Numbered from the stretch's first letter, positions 38,900 to 51,260 are shown. The stretch: 64,000 bases of DNA from Cymbidium sinense (GCA_021442155.1 CM038216.1:160689983-160753982); one strand, 5' to 3'. Notes: generated by a model from the sequence alone, not told the origin. A program made the numbers and translations.

Positions 38900-39870
38900 A
38901 TTTGTATCCTATTATCAAAAGAACATCCCTCAATAATAGTGCAAATAAGTTTGTTGCTTTTTGAGAATGAAAGAAAGGAGTACATCAACTTTTTGCATCA
39001 AAACTAGGACAATTTTTGCTTGGAGTCCAATAGATATGCCAGGAATTGATCTTGAAGTAATTTCTCATTCCTTCAAAATTAACTTAACATTCAATCCTAC
39101 CATTCAGAAGAAAAGAAACTTTGCTAGAAATCATCAACAAGTGATTGAACAAGAAGTTGATAAGCTTTTGGATGTTATATTTATATGAGAAGTGCATTAT
39201 CCTATTTGGTTGGAAAACATTATCTTGATGAAGAAGCCTAGTGGAGCATTGAGAATGTGTGTTGACTACACCGACCTCAATAAAGCTTGCTCACAAGATA
39301 GTTTTCTTCTCTCGCCCATCAACCAATTGGTCGACGCCACTTTCGGTCATCAGATGCTTAGTTTTATGGTTACTTACTATGAATATAATCAAATTAAGAT
39401 GAATCTAGATGATGAAGTAGCCACTACTTTTAGACTGATAAAGGGTTGTACTACTATCGAGTAATGCCATTTGGATTAAAAAATGCAAGAGCCACGTATT
39501 AGCACCTAATGAATAAAGTTTTCAAAAATCTCCCTGATCATACTATATAAGTATATGTGGATGATATGTTAGTTAAAAGCACTGAAAGGGCAAAATATCT
39601 ACATAACCTTGAGCAATATTTCAAGCTCCTTCAATAGTATAATATACGCTTAAATCCCTTTAAATGTGCTTTTTGAGTTACATCTAAAAATTTTTTGGGA
39701 TTTATGGTCACTCATCGAGGGATCGAGGCTAATCCAGAAATGATTAAGTCTATACAAGATATGATGTCCCTGAAAAGCATAAAGAGGTGCAATGCCTAAA
39801 CGGAAGGATGGTAGCCTTATCATGATTATTGGCTCAAATAGGAGACAAATACTTGTTCTTCTTTAGAATA
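38900..39870 (+). pseudogene. Tat-type reverse transcriptase relic
   Basis: A single frame from about 38,960 to 39,464, with one stop at 39,186-39,188, holds FAWSPIDMPGID, then RNFARNHQQVIEQEVDKLL, ILMKKPSGALRMCVDYTDLN, KACSQDSFLLSPINQLVDAT and SFMVTYYEYNQIKM: the fingers and palm of gypsy RT. After a frameshift near 39,460, YYRVMPFGLKNARATY follows. The catalytic YVDD box is intact at 39,554-39,565, then MLVKS, LNPFKCAF, NFLGFMVTHRGIEANPEMIK. Stops interrupt several places. It would have copied element RNA into DNA. Confidence 0.85.
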
Positions 39871-40200
39871 CTCAAGAGTACTCTAAATAATGGTTTTCAA
39901 TAGACCGATGAATGTCAAACTACATTCAAGCAGCTCAAATGATATTTTTCCTCACCACCATTGTTATCAAGGCCAATCGAAAAATGCTTTATTTGTATCT
40001 CACTATCACCCATTCTTCCAAGCTCATTTTATCAGCATTTACACACAACTTCCACTCAAAACTATTCTCCAAAAACCAAAAGCTTCTGACATATTAGTTA
40101 AATGGCCGATCGAATTGGGGAATTTGATATTCACTTTTTGCCTAGGGCAGATATTAAATCTCAAGTATTAGCAAATTTTATTATTGAATGCACCATCCCA
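39871..40200 (+). pseudogene. RNase H relic of the gypsy pol
   Basis: The stretch corresponds to the connection and first RNase H domain (FKQLK, SPPLLSRP-EK near 39,925, then PSSFYQH and the MADRIGEFDIHFLPR segment near 40,102, compare 'W---L-EFDI-Y-PR---K-Q-LADF'). ANFIIE near 40,170 ends it. Frames shift repeatedly and catalytic residues cannot all be placed. Confidence 0.6.
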
Positions 40201-40229
40201 TATTTTATTAAAATAAATTCTTCTCCTTA

Positions 40230-40675
40230 AATATCATGGCATTGGATTTTATTTGTTGATGATACATTTGAAAACTCTAGTGCTAGAGCAGGAATCCTAC
40301 TCATTTCTCATCAAGAGAATGTCCTTGAGTATGGACTATGTCTAAAATTTTTAGCTACTAATAATGTTGCAGAATACAAAGCCTTAGCAGTAGGGTTAAA
40401 ACTAGCTATTGATTATGAAGTTCAAAATCTTATAGTGTATACTGATTCATAACTTGTGGTTTCTCAAGTCAAAGGAAATTTCAACACTCACAATCATCAT
40501 CTAAAGCAATACCTCCAGCTAGTAAAATCTCTTCTCTCTCAAATGAGTAAATATCAAATTATCCACATTATAAGAAATCAAAATGCTAAAGCTGATGCTC
40601 TTTCGAAACTCACCACTTTAACATCCTCTAACATTTACAAGAATATAGAAGACATTCATTTTTCTAGCATATAAG
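40230..40675 (+). pseudogene. Second (archaeal-type) RNase H relic
   Basis: WHWILFVDDTFENSSARAG opens at about 40,237, matching 'W-LFVDGS-N--GSGAG'. Then NNVAEYKALAVGLKLA near 40,370 (compare 'NN-AEYEAL--GL-LA'), and IVYTDS at 40,432-40,449 followed by a stop where relatives have Gln-Leu-Val, then VVSQVKGNF. It finishes with RNQNAKADALSKL near 40,575 ('R--N--AD-L--L'). The Asp, Glu and Asp catalytic positions are visible. Apart from the single stop this domain is better preserved than its neighbours. A second RNase H at this site is a hallmark of Tat elements. Confidence 0.8.
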
Positions 40676-40859
40676 GACCTTGGAAATACAGTCCATTGAT
40701 GAATCAAGGCAAGTTTTTTGAAAGATCTGATATTCATCTTGTTACATGATGGAGCTCTACCATAAGATCCCATTGTCACTATTCTTATTCAATGATAAGT
40801 TGCAAACTTTAGCATTATTGATGATGAATTATACAAAAGATCACTCACATAATCATATC

Positions 40860-41945
40860 TTAAATATCTTCCACCATCCAAAGAGCATGCACTTCGAGAA
40901 GTCCATTCTAGTATCTATGGAGAACACTTGGGGGTAGAGCACTTACCCACAAAATCCTGAGACAAAAGTTCTACTTGCCTAGCATAAAATATGATGCATT
41001 AAATTTTATAAAAAAGGTGTAACAATTGTCAGATGCATTGTAATCTCAACTACATTCCACTAACTAAACTTCCATCTTTTCAGAGCCCTTGGCCTTTTGC
41101 TCAATGGGGAATGGATATTATGGGACCCTTTATTATTAAAAATGGACAACAAAAATTCATCATTATGATGATAGATTATTTCACTAAATGTGTTGAGGCC
41201 AAACCGTTAGCAAAAATCATAGAAGCCAATGCTAAATAGTTTATTTAGAAGAATATTATTTGTCATTTTGAAATTCCAGCTAAAATCATAATATATAATG
41301 AGACTCAATTCATGAGAAAATAATTTACTTCCTTCAGGAAAGATTTACATATTCAATTGGTTCATATGGCTGTAGCACACCCCCAAACAAATGATCAAAT
41401 TGAGGTTACAAATTGAACAATTCTTAAAGGCTTGAAGACATGCTTGGATAAGGGAGTAATGGGTGGACGAACTTCCTAATGTACTATGGGCTTATCATAT
41501 AACTACAAGAACACCAACTGGTGAGACACCTTATAATTTGTGTTTCAGTGTGGAGGCGATATTTCAGTTGACATCGATATCCCTAGCGCTAAGGTTTAGA
41601 CTTTTGATCCAACTAATAATGAAGAAAATTTTGATATCATCTTGATTTATTACCTAAAATAAAAGAAGTAGATTCAATCAATAACACTTTCTATCATCAA
41701 TGGATCACACATCACTTCAATTCAGAGTGAAGCCCAGACCTATCAATATTGGAGATCTAGTTCTATGAAGCTTAGTATCTATGGGAAAATAACCACAACA
41801 TAACAAACTTTCAGCACTCTCAGAAGGACCTTATGTGGTGGTTGCTATGGTTAAACCAAGAACTTTCAAGTTGAAAGATTCTTGGGGGAAAATTCTCCCA
41901 CACACTTGGAATGTTAAGGACCTACAAACATATTATCAATGAATT
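40860..41945 (+). pseudogene. Tat-type integrase relic
   Basis: The His-Cys finger is seen as HSSIYGEHLGV with KSTCLA-like sequence, and KCQ-like residues are damaged (40,895-41,035). PSFQSPWPFAQWGMDIMGPF at 41,070-41,128 gives the first catalytic Asp; FIIMMIDYFTKCVEAKPLA follows. At the second site relatives have ISDNG, here IYNET, so that Asp is lost. HPQTNDQIEVTN near 41,381 keeps the third acidic residue (Glu). DELPNVLWAYHITTRTPTGE near 41,464 and the C-terminal tail LSEGPYVVVAMVKPRTFKL (frame-shifted, about 41,812-41,870), then HTWNVKDLQTYYQ, end the polyprotein. The enzyme would insert element DNA into the genome; this copy cannot. Confidence 0.85.
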
Positions 41946-42009
41946 TATGATGTAATATTTGGATTGAACTCTATATTTTGATGTTACATATTTTCATTTG
42001 AAAAAGGAT

Positions 42010-42016
42010 AAAATAA

Positions 42017-42053
<37 letters not shown>
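42010..42053. repeat. (TAA)n microsatellite
   Basis: About 14 AAT/TAA units directly after the end of the integrase relic. Confidence 0.95.
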
Positions 42054-42054
<1 letters not shown>

Positions 42055-42079
42055 GAGGAAAGAAGAAGAGAAAAACTCA

Positions 42080-42300
42080 ATCCCAAGGGGTTTCGATTAG
42101 ACCTACTCCCAAGTTACTGTCATCGAGCAAAACTCTAACAAATAATCTTGGATAGGTCAAAACTTTTTACCTACTCCACACAGGTTAATGTCATCAAGCG
42201 AAACTCGACAAAACTACCTCATATGGGTTAGAAATCTTTGCTAAATTTTTTCTTAAGATATGCAGGCTAACATCATTGAATAACTCCCTGACATACGTCT
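42080..42300. repeat. Degenerate tandem repeat downstream of integrase, about 85-bp unit
   Basis: Two clear copies and a third weaker one share CTACTCC-----GTTA-TGTCATC-AGC-AAACTC and GG-T(C/T)A-AA--TTT (42,102-42,165; 42,171-42,240; 42,255-42,300). It is non-coding and lies between the sense and antisense coding relics. Confidence 0.6.
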
Positions 42301-42439
42301 AAATCAGTAAAAAGTCACTTTAAACATCAACTATTTTATTTTAAAATAAAAATCCAAAGCACTATGACACATACATAAACACGATCATATGACATCTACT
42401 AAAAATATCTCAAATTGAAATATAAATAAAAAAAAAATA

Positions 42440-43945
42440 TAATCAAATGACATCCACATCTTCACTATTATCACCAAAAAAAGAAGAAGAAGTGCTCTCT
42501 ACGATATCCCCTAGAGGCAAATCTTCAGAAACCTGACTCAATGAAAGGCCTTAAATATCTACACTTGTCTTGCAATAAACCAGATGGGTCCCTTTCAGAA
42601 AACTATGAATAAAACCTTCTTCAAGAAGTTGACATTCCAAACCCTTCACCTCAATATCATAGATATGATCACGAGCTCCCTGAACCTCGATTTATACTCT
42701 TGAAGACCATGAAATTTTTGAAGTTCTTTATAATCTTCAAGTTGGTGTCAACTTCTATGTTCACCTTTTCTAAAATCTATGCTAGCAATGCCTTGTTCTC
42801 TCGCTCTAAAGTCTTTATCTTAGCATTGGTTTCTTCTAAGGTCTACGTAGCATAATTTATTTCAGCTCGTTGTTCTGAGTCTTATCAACCTCTTGATGTT
42901 GAAATGAAAGGGAAGTCTCCATAGTCAGTAGCTCAGTCCTACACTCGGCCAATTGATTCTCTAAGGCTATAACCTCTTTAGCCTTAGACTTGTTCGCCGC
43001 TTATATTCATCATGGACATTTTTATCTTCACAAACTCAGTATTTTAGGCCTTCAAGATAGCATCTAATTCAAGATCAATACTTTCCTTCTTCAATATCAA
43101 AAAAAACACGTATTAGGTAAAAAAAAGATGGAGAGGAAAGAAAGATAGAAGAAGATTTGAAAAATGAAGATTTCTTTGCAACTCGTCAGCTTGTTGGTGA
43201 TGTGCCCACTGCATGTGTGATTCAATACTTCTTCAGAATTGAAAGACTAACTTTGAATAAGGATTCCTCCTTCACATATTGATTAACATAGCGGGTCTCG
43301 TATTGAAGATCTTTGGTCTTTGCAATATTGAGTCTTCAATATATCCTCTTCAGTCACTTGGGAGGAGGATATCTCCTTCCATTTTTCCACTTCTTAAGAA
43401 GCCCCAATTCATTCTTTACAAAGAAAAATCTATTGACCTAATTTTTTGGAGGATCCTTTGTGCGAAAATCCAACCACTTGCTTCTACAAGATATTTGACC
43501 ATGCACATCACAAGTGAATCTACACATCTTCACAAAACTTTCTGGAGTAAGCGTTGCACCACGCACTCTAAAGAAAATGATTACCACAATAATAATTGTC
43601 ATAGCTTGAGAAGAAAATTGAGATAAAAAAATTTCAAATGCTGATAAAATAATGATCAGCTCAAGAGCCAAAGGAAATCGAAGACTCGCAAATAAGCTCA
43701 TCTCATAAATAGTAAGGTACCCCGACGGAGGAGAATAAGCCTGTTACGATCTTTTAGGAGGAATAAACACCAAATCATTTGGAAAATAAAACTTCTTTCT
43801 AAAGATTATCAAAGAATCACTATTGATAGTTGGAATCACATCGTCTGATCTTGTGGTCCTCTGATGCTTCCGCAACCCATCATCTTGGGCAAGATTTGCA
43901 GAATTCTTTAGATATTGGGATATCTATGGAAGGATGCTCACCCAT
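42440..43945 (-). pseudogene. Antisense ORF relic: putative gypsy-type transposon domain plus coiled coil
   Basis: On the minus strand an ATG near 43,945 (MGEHPSIDIPISKE) opens a relic of about 500 codons. Residues FYFPNDLVFIPPKRS near 43,775 and PPSGYLTIYEMSLFASLRFP near 43,680-43,735 match the start of the family annotated as putative gypsy type transposon domain. SQFSSQAM, FFRVRGATLTPESFVKMC and SCRSKWLDF follow, and NRFFFVKNE near 43,420 corresponds to 'GWK-RFFFV'. The C-terminal half is heptad-like: TLEETNAKIKTLERENKALL near 42,800, then EKVNIEVDTNLKIIK, and LECQLLEEGFIHSFLKGTHL near 42,600 before an acidic tail. Stops and frameshifts occur throughout. Its position, antisense after integrase, is that of the extra ORF of some Tat elements. 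Function is unknown. Confidence 0.65.
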
Positions 43946-44029
43946 GAAGATACTCTCTATTTTTTAAGTTTGGAATTACATTGGAAATTGAATTTGGGAT
44001 GTGTGCTGCTTAACCTAGTATGTTTCAAA

Positions 44030-44260
44030 ACTATGAGATCATGGAGAATTGGAGCCTGCAAGGGGGGTCAGCACCATTTTATAGATCAGTGGGAGAAACT
44101 AAGACTTGAAGAAAAAAGAACTTGGAAGCACACTAGAGCCTGAACTTGGTATTAACCAGGTCAGTCGAAAATCATGAGTTCGAGGAGAACTGAAGCCTAT
44201 GAGGGGGGTTGGTACAATTATACAGATAAGTGGAGACTACCAAGGAAAAGAAAGTAAGGT
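44030..44260 (+). repeat. Duplicated segment with G-rich polypurine tract
   Basis: Two related segments about 138 bp apart both hold AT(C/G)ATG-AG------GGAGAA-TG-AGCCT--(A/G)AGGGGGGTT/C near 44,045-44,065 and 44,180-44,200, followed by TATA(G/C)A-ATCAGTGGAG-like words. Each carries a G6 purine tract such as primes plus-strand DNA near a 3' LTR. Which one, if any, marked the LTR boundary is unclear. Confidence 0.45.
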
Positions 44261-44288
44261 GTGAGTTTTTCCTCATTCTTTGTGGTGG

Positions 44289-44318
44289 AGTCTTTCTCTC
44301 TCTCTCTCTCTCCCTCTC
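44289..44318. repeat. (CT)n microsatellite
   Basis: TCTTTCTCTCTCTCTCTC followed by TCCCTCTC. Confidence 0.9.
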
Positions 44319-44559
44319 ATACCATAATCAAAAAATAAAAATTGGGGGTCTCATGGCCTCCCTCTCTTCCAAACTAATGCCACCCAAAAATAAAAATAAA
44401 ATAATAAAATAATTTATATAGTTATAAAATATTATGATTATATATATATATAATATAATGAAATAAATAAATATTAACAACTAATTAATAAAAATAGTAA
44501 ATAAATTGATACGCATAACATTTATATATTATTACAAATCCTAATAATTTTTAGCCAAT

Positions 44560-47480
44560 ATATATAAGATGTTCTAATATTTCAATCTTTTAGTTTAACA
44601 GTAGCACATACCTAAGAGAATGCAAAGAGAAATGCATATGTAGATTAAATTATTTTTCAAACTTATGGTTATAAAACTTCTTAAATCAATACATTCATTT
44701 GCATACATGTTTATACATATATATACATAGTTAGAAAGTATATAAATTGGATACCTATGGGTGTAAGTTTATTGGTCTGATGAAGGTTTTGATACCTAGA
44801 TCTTCTAGTTTAACAATGGAAAGCACTTGCAAATGCTTTATATGTATAATATATGTAGATGTTTAATTTTTTTCTACAAAATACATGGATATCCATATAT
44901 ATACAGATACATTACTTATCTAAATTTAACTACTATAAGAAATGAATACACATACATACTTGCATACATGAGTGAAACATTGCTAAATGATATTTAAAAA
45001 ATGATAAATTTTTACCTAATTATAGATGCAAATGGTATTTGAAAAAAAGATATTAACTTGATAAGTAAAGTTGCATAGGTGTTATAAAGAGAATCATAAC
45101 TTATGCTTATTAATCCTAAGATGTCTCTCACATAATTATAACCTCATTTAGACTTAATTAAATATAGGAATTAATCATAACTTAGCTCTTAATTAATATG
45201 ATTAAAACTCATAAAATTTATCTCATTAGACCTAACATAAGATTAGGATGTTGAAAAAGAATTGGTTTCACTAAATAAAGTTCATAACTTTTCATGTTCC
45301 TCAAAACATCAATACCAACTTGATTTAAGAACTAAATGCATATAGTTAAATCTATATCTAACATATTAATTATATAATTTATGATCATCCATGTTAATAA
45401 ATCAAATCTTTTACCACATAGTACAACTTAAATATTAGAACCTAGCTTTTTCATACCACATTTGCCTTAGCACACACTTTAGATTGTTAGGCATGGATAC
45501 TAGTATTAAGATAGGATGGTGCTTTTATTGGTTAATTTTTATTTTATGATGTAATATTTTAGATTGGATGTAAGATTGTATGCTCATAGACTAATATTTG
45601 GATAATATTAGACTACTATCATTTTCTATAGGGGGTTGTGTTCAATGAAGGAGATGATGTGATAAGTTTAAAATTAATGAATTTTTCTTATAGGTGCTTT
45701 ATCCCCAAGCATAACTCATTAGGATAGGTGAGCTTGAATACTAGTTAGTGTCAATCTCTACTGTATAGAATATAACTTCATTAGTGTGTATATGTGTTCT
45801 AGCTAACCTCTATTTTATAGATGTAGTTAGGATTTTATCTTCCCTTTCAAATGTAATTTGTAATGGGATTAGAATTAGAGCTTGGGGTATAGGATGAATA
45901 GTGGTTATAAGGCTTTGACCTAAGATGCTTTGTAAAACTAGAGTGCCTAACATTTGAAGTTGAAGATCTGAAGACCCCCAATGACTTTATTTTATGTAAT
46001 ATTTAGCTTAGTCTGGCTTCTATAAAGGTAGAGCTTAATTATCTATTTTTTTCTTTTTTCATCAGGGTGTATGGTGGATCCTAGGCACACTAGCCTTACT
46101 CTTTAATTAATTTGAAGTGTTTTGGTGTGTTTATTTATGAGCACAATAAAACAACATACTTTTCATAGGTTTCTTTCTATGATTCTATGTTGATATTATG
46201 AAAGTTTGGTTTGTATAAGCTCCTATGATAAAATTAAATTTTCTACCCAACATTAATTAATCAACTTATTTTAAATGAATATAACTCATAAATTCACTCT
46301 CTTAGAGCCATAGGCATAAGTATTAAAAGTAACTAGAAACTCATAGAATTTGAGATTCATGATTGTATATTTCTTGGTTCCCCTTAAATTGGGACCTTCT
46401 CTCATTACAAGAAAAGGTACAGAGTCTGACCATTGTGGATAGCCAACATTCAGGGGAAGTCTACCTTCTCTTTTAATTTAGCTCATAACATATTTCTAAC
46501 TACCTTTAAATAGATTTTGTATCTAAAAATACATATAAGATGAAATTTTATTGCACATTAGTTAGAAACATTTTCATGTCCGTCAGGATCTTAGAATATT
46601 AAGGAGTGAGTGTAGGATCTTAATTTTTTTGTTAATAAATAATAGAGTAGCTATCTTGCATTTACATTAGACTTGCCCACATAGATTTAAAATGTAGAAG
46701 GTGTTAGTTGGCAACCACACTAGGGAGTTGTAAGTCCAAAAGAGTTGAGATGAGTTCATATTCTCAAATGAGAGTGTGTCATTATATCCCTTTTTCTTGA
46801 GTAGAAATAGGTCGATCTTCTATCTTGTTCTAAAGCACTATTCAATTTAGGATTCGAGACTACTTGTCTCAATTCATATATGTATAAGTTCACACCTCTT
46901 TAGCATTCTTACTATCTTGTGTTGTTGGACATAAGTCTTTACATTCTAAATAAATTATCAATTCAAATACAATAAATTTCACTAAGAAAATAAAAAAGCA
47001 CAATTATGACATAGATTGAAGTGTTTACTAGACTTACCATTATCAAAATGCTCTTTATGTGTTCCCTCTTGAGTTTTGACCAGAATTTTTCACATTAGAG
47101 CTTTCCCACTTGATTCCCCTAACTAAACAAACCCTTGATTAAATTCATTAAATCCATAATGATGTGATTGACTACTTCACTCAAAAGTTTTCTTAGGAGA
47201 TCCCATCTTTTGAATGTTATTAATTATGGGGGATTTTCCCTTTAAAAAGTCATAACTAAGTTTAAAATAAATCTTTTCTTACTTCATCCATGTAAGGAAA
47301 GAGAAAAATACTGATATAGGTAAATCCATCACCCTAAGAATCCTTATTAGCTGATTGAGTCTATCATAGGATGATTCTTGTATTTTTCATGATGGCATTT
47401 CATTCATTGATATTTTACTCGATTATTTCAATAAGTATCCCCAAAGTCTACATGATATTCCTACAACACATTTTTAAACA
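44560..47480 (+). repeat. Dispersed repeat family R2, copy 2
   Basis: Collinear with copy 1 over nearly all of its length, including the left subrepeats (TTTAGTTTAACAGTAGCACATAC near 44,590 and TCTAGTTTAACAATGGAAAGCAC near 44,803) and the central passage with GATGTAATATTTTAGATTGGATG. Its right part (from about 45,080) is closer to copy 3. No coding sequence was recognised. Confidence 0.7.
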
Positions 47481-48799
47481 CAATATTTTTCTAGCAACTC
47501 TGTAGCAGAAGTTTCTCTCTCAATCTTTAGTAGTCAATCATCATATTTATATATTAGTAGTAGGCTTACGCACTCGTAAGCCTAAAATTGCTCTTCTTTC
47601 ATTAGATTCGTTATTTACATCCTTAGGCAAGTGTTGTCAACATCTCCCCTACTTAGTTCTAAAACCTCTTATGACTAAATTAGATCTCCCAATGGGTTAG
47701 TTTAGTTCTCATCAAAAGAAGATTCCAGATTTATCAAATAATCACCATTAAAATCTTTGACTCCTCAAAATATTAAATTGCCTCTTCAAACTAACTATCA
47801 TACCTAAATATGACAAGTTAGTTTTACAACTCTCCACAAATTCTACAATCATTGAACCAACATCATAGTGAGGTTCAAAATCCAAATAAAATCTCTCCAA
47901 ATCCATTGTTACCAATCATTTTGATAGAGTGTGGGTTCAACAAACTTTTTCTATATAATTAAAAGCAACAAAGCAAGTCTCTAGTAATAAATATCATTAT
48001 TGCAAGTAAGAGACATCTATTTTGGAAAGTTGATCTTTTTCTTCTCCACTAGACTTGATTTGGTTGTGGATTAGCCCTATTTGTCCAAGACCTAATCATC
48101 CAATTTAGATTTGAGTTCAAAAACCTTGTGATGACTTATGATGGTGTTGACTTTATTATTGTGAATCATGAAGAGGTGGGTAATAAAAAGCCACTCTTAT
48201 AGTTTGACTTAAAGTCAGAGGCTAAATGCCCCTCATTGAAGAGGAAGGCCATTAAGGTTCCTACTATACCACTACTTGTTTTTACTTGCACCACTAGTAG
48301 GGTAGCTAGAGCTAAGTAATCCATAAGATAACCTTGCCTTTAAAGAGGCTTCATTGGTTGTCCCATCTAGGAAAGGTTCTTCATCTCAGCACATTCATCT
48401 CACAAAACTAAAAGAAGAAATAAGAACATAAAACTAAAGAAGTAAATGATAGAATGTCCCTAGAGATTGACACTCATCTTATATAGCCAAGAATAAATCC
48501 TCTCACGTGACCTCTCCCCTTCTTAGGGAAGTATAAATTTTACCCATTATTTACATCTGTGGGGGAGGAAGACATTCAACATATTATCATATCAACCCTG
48601 CATTTGTTTAAGCATGAGACACTATTTAGGTTGAAATGGGAACCCCATATATTAGTCTAAGCTTAGTTCTTAGATGTATGAGACTAAAACATAAATAGTC
48701 TGAGTCTAAAGTAGTTAAAGGTTTGAGAACAGTCATCCTAAAGAGTGTGCAAGATCAAATCAAAGTGGCCAAGGTAGTAGTTTAAGCTCTAGGAGGGTT
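47481..48799. other. Spacer between R2 copies 2 and 3
   Basis: About 1.3 kb without R2 similarity. At 48,110-48,310 one frame is open for some 25 codons at a time (YDGVDFIIVNHEEVGNKK, later SLKRKAIKVPTIPLL) and may be a decayed coding piece, but I could not place it in a family. Confidence 0.5.
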
Positions 48800-51260
48800 T
48801 CTTAATTATAAAAAAAGAAAGTGGTATTTGAAGAACATATTAATGAGATGAGAAAAGTTGGATATGTGTCATAATATGCATAATCATAGCTTTAATCCTA
48901 AGATGTCTTTCACATGACTATAACCATATTTAGATTTAATTCAAACTTAGAGCTTAATCATAACTTAAGGCATCATTAATATGATTAAAAGCCATAAATT
49001 CACCTTTTTACATCTAGCTTAGGATTAGGGTGTAGGAAAGGAATGGGTTCCACCCAAATGAAATTTATAACTTTTCATGCTCTTCAAAATATCAAGACCA
49101 ACTTGAATTAGAAGCTAAATTCATAATGTAAACTATATCTAAAATAATAATTATGTAAATCATAATTATCCTTACTAATAAATTAAATCTTTTATCACAT
49201 AGTATAACGTAAAAATTAAAACCTGGCTTTATCATACCATAGTAGTCGTAGCACACACTTTAGAATGATGGGCCATGCATATTAGTATTAAGTTAGGATC
49301 GTGCTTTATTGTGGATTAATTTTTTTATTTGTGATGTAATATTTTATATTTGATGGTAGGATGTATCCTTATAGACTAGATTAGGGCAATATTAGATTAA
49401 CATTATTTTAGATGGGGTTATGCTCAATAAAAGAGAATGCCATAATTAGTTTCAAATTAACGAATTTACAATAAACTTTACATGTAGGTGCTTTATATTC
49501 TTTAATATAAACTATTAAGATAGATGAGCTTAAAAATTGGCCAGTGTCAAGCCACTTTGCATGGATTATAACTACTTTGATGTGTATGTATTTTATAGCT
49601 AACCTCTATTTTATAGGTGTAGTTAAGAATTTATTTTGGTTTTCAAATATAATTTATAATAGGATTAAGATTATAGCCATGTGGTATAGGTTGAGTTGGA
49701 AGACTTTTAAGGTATTTATGAATCCCAACATTTGAAATTGGAGATGAAGACCAACATTGGCTTTTTTTGTTGTAATGTTTATCTTTGGCTAGGTTGTATA
49801 AGGGCAAAGCTCAATTTCTCAATTTTATTATTTTCTTTTAGGGTGTATAGTGGAATCCAATAGCACTAACCTTTCTATTATTTGATTTGATTTGATTATT
49901 TAGTCTTTTTACATTTTTTGCACATTAGAAATAACTTGATTTTTCCTAAATTATTTTATATTTAATATTTGATGTATGGCCTAAACTTCAGTAGGCTCTT
50001 TAAGATTTAAAATTTTTGATCTCAACTTAACAATCAAAAAATATTTAATGCAACTCATAATTTCATTTAAAGCTTAAGGATTAATTAACTAAGAAATTTA
50101 GAAGTAATTAAATCTTTGGCAAATGTATAATCATAAGCATCTTGTTTTCCTCACCATGAATATTGAGGATCTTCACTCATTGCAGGATAAGGGGATAGGG
50201 CCTAACTATTGTTGATAGCCACCCTTGAGTGAAGAACACCTCCTCTAGAAAATTTGGCCTATACTATAATTTTATCATGCCTATAGACATGTTTATCTAC
50301 CCATGCTTTAGTTAAAACTTATAAAAGATGAATGATTTTGTTGCATTAATTTAGACTTCATTCATACTAGTCATGATCTTAAAACCTTGAGTGAGTTTAA
50401 CTTCGCTTCTTTCTTAATAAATAATTGCCAAGCTATCTTACATTTACTTGAGACTTGTCCACAAGGTTTTAAAGAGTAGAATGTGTTAGTTGGCAGCAAC
50501 ACTAAGCAATTATAAGTCTAGAAGAGTTGAGATGGGTTCATATTCTCAAGTGAGGGTGTGCCACTATATCCCAGTTCCTTGAGTATAAATAGGTTGAGCT
50601 TCTAGCTCATGTTAAAGCACTAATAAATTTAGGGTCAAAGGCTACTTATTTCTTACTTGCTATGAGTATAATTCCTTACCTCTTAAGAAATTCTTCAGTC
50701 TTGTGCTATTGAACATAAGTCATAATATTTTAAATAATTATTAACTCAAACTTAATGAAGTATGACTTCAAATATATAATTCAATCCATATGATAGACTA
50801 GAGTGTTTACTAGACTTCTAATATCCAAACGCTCCATACTTATTCCCCCTGACTTTTGATAAGAACAATTCCCATTTGTGTCTCTCCACTTGACTTTTGA
50901 ATTGAGATATCCTTTGATCCTAATCATTAAAATCCATAAAGATGATGGTTAATTAATTTAACCGAGAGCTTTTTTTTTTGGAGTTCCTTTCTAAGATGTA
51001 ATAACTAGATGGACTTTCCCTTTAAGGAACTTGTAACCCAATTTAAAATAAACTCTATCTTATTTTATAATGTAAGGCATGGGAAAGATCTATGGTATAT
51101 ATAGACCCATTAGCCTTAGAGTCCTTATTAGGTGATTTAGTTAATGATAAGATGATACTTTTGATTTTTGGAGTTGTTTCATTCTTTGATATTCTACTAG
51201 ATCATTTCAATAAGTACCTCCTAAGATCTACGTACTATCATACATATAATTTTAAACAAT
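48800..51260 (+). repeat. Dispersed repeat family R2, copy 3
   Basis: Matches copy 2 from about its position 45,010 to 47,475 (start GGTATTTGAA, end CAATAAGTACCTCCTAAGATCTACGT) with scattered indels, but lacks the left subrepeats of copies 1 and 2. With copy 2 it forms direct repeats of about 2.4 kb separated by about 1.4 kb, which could be an LTR pair of a non-autonomous element; a target duplication was not found. Confidence 0.7.

Larger units (their letters stand above)
36361..44350 (+). mobile_element. Decayed Ty3/gypsy Tat-lineage LTR retrotransposon
   Basis: An 8-kb unit with plus-strand order gag, zinc knuckle, protease, reverse transcriptase, RNase H, a second (archaeal-type) RNase H and integrase, followed by a minus-strand coding relic. 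A second RNase H between pol RNase H and integrase, and an extra antisense ORF after integrase, are known traits of the plant Tat lineage. Every gene is interrupted. A TATA box at 36,402 suggests the 5' LTR; the 3' LTR was not delimited, and I could not show matching LTRs, so the ends are approximate. Confidence 0.75.

Noticed and set aside
38707..38988. Minus-strand frame over the protease/RT junction
   Set aside because: Shadow of the plus-strand gypsy polyprotein.
43279..43626. 115-codon plus-strand frame, the longest in the window
   Set aside because: It overlaps the antisense transposon-domain relic, which has recognisable motifs on the other strand; the plus frame has none.
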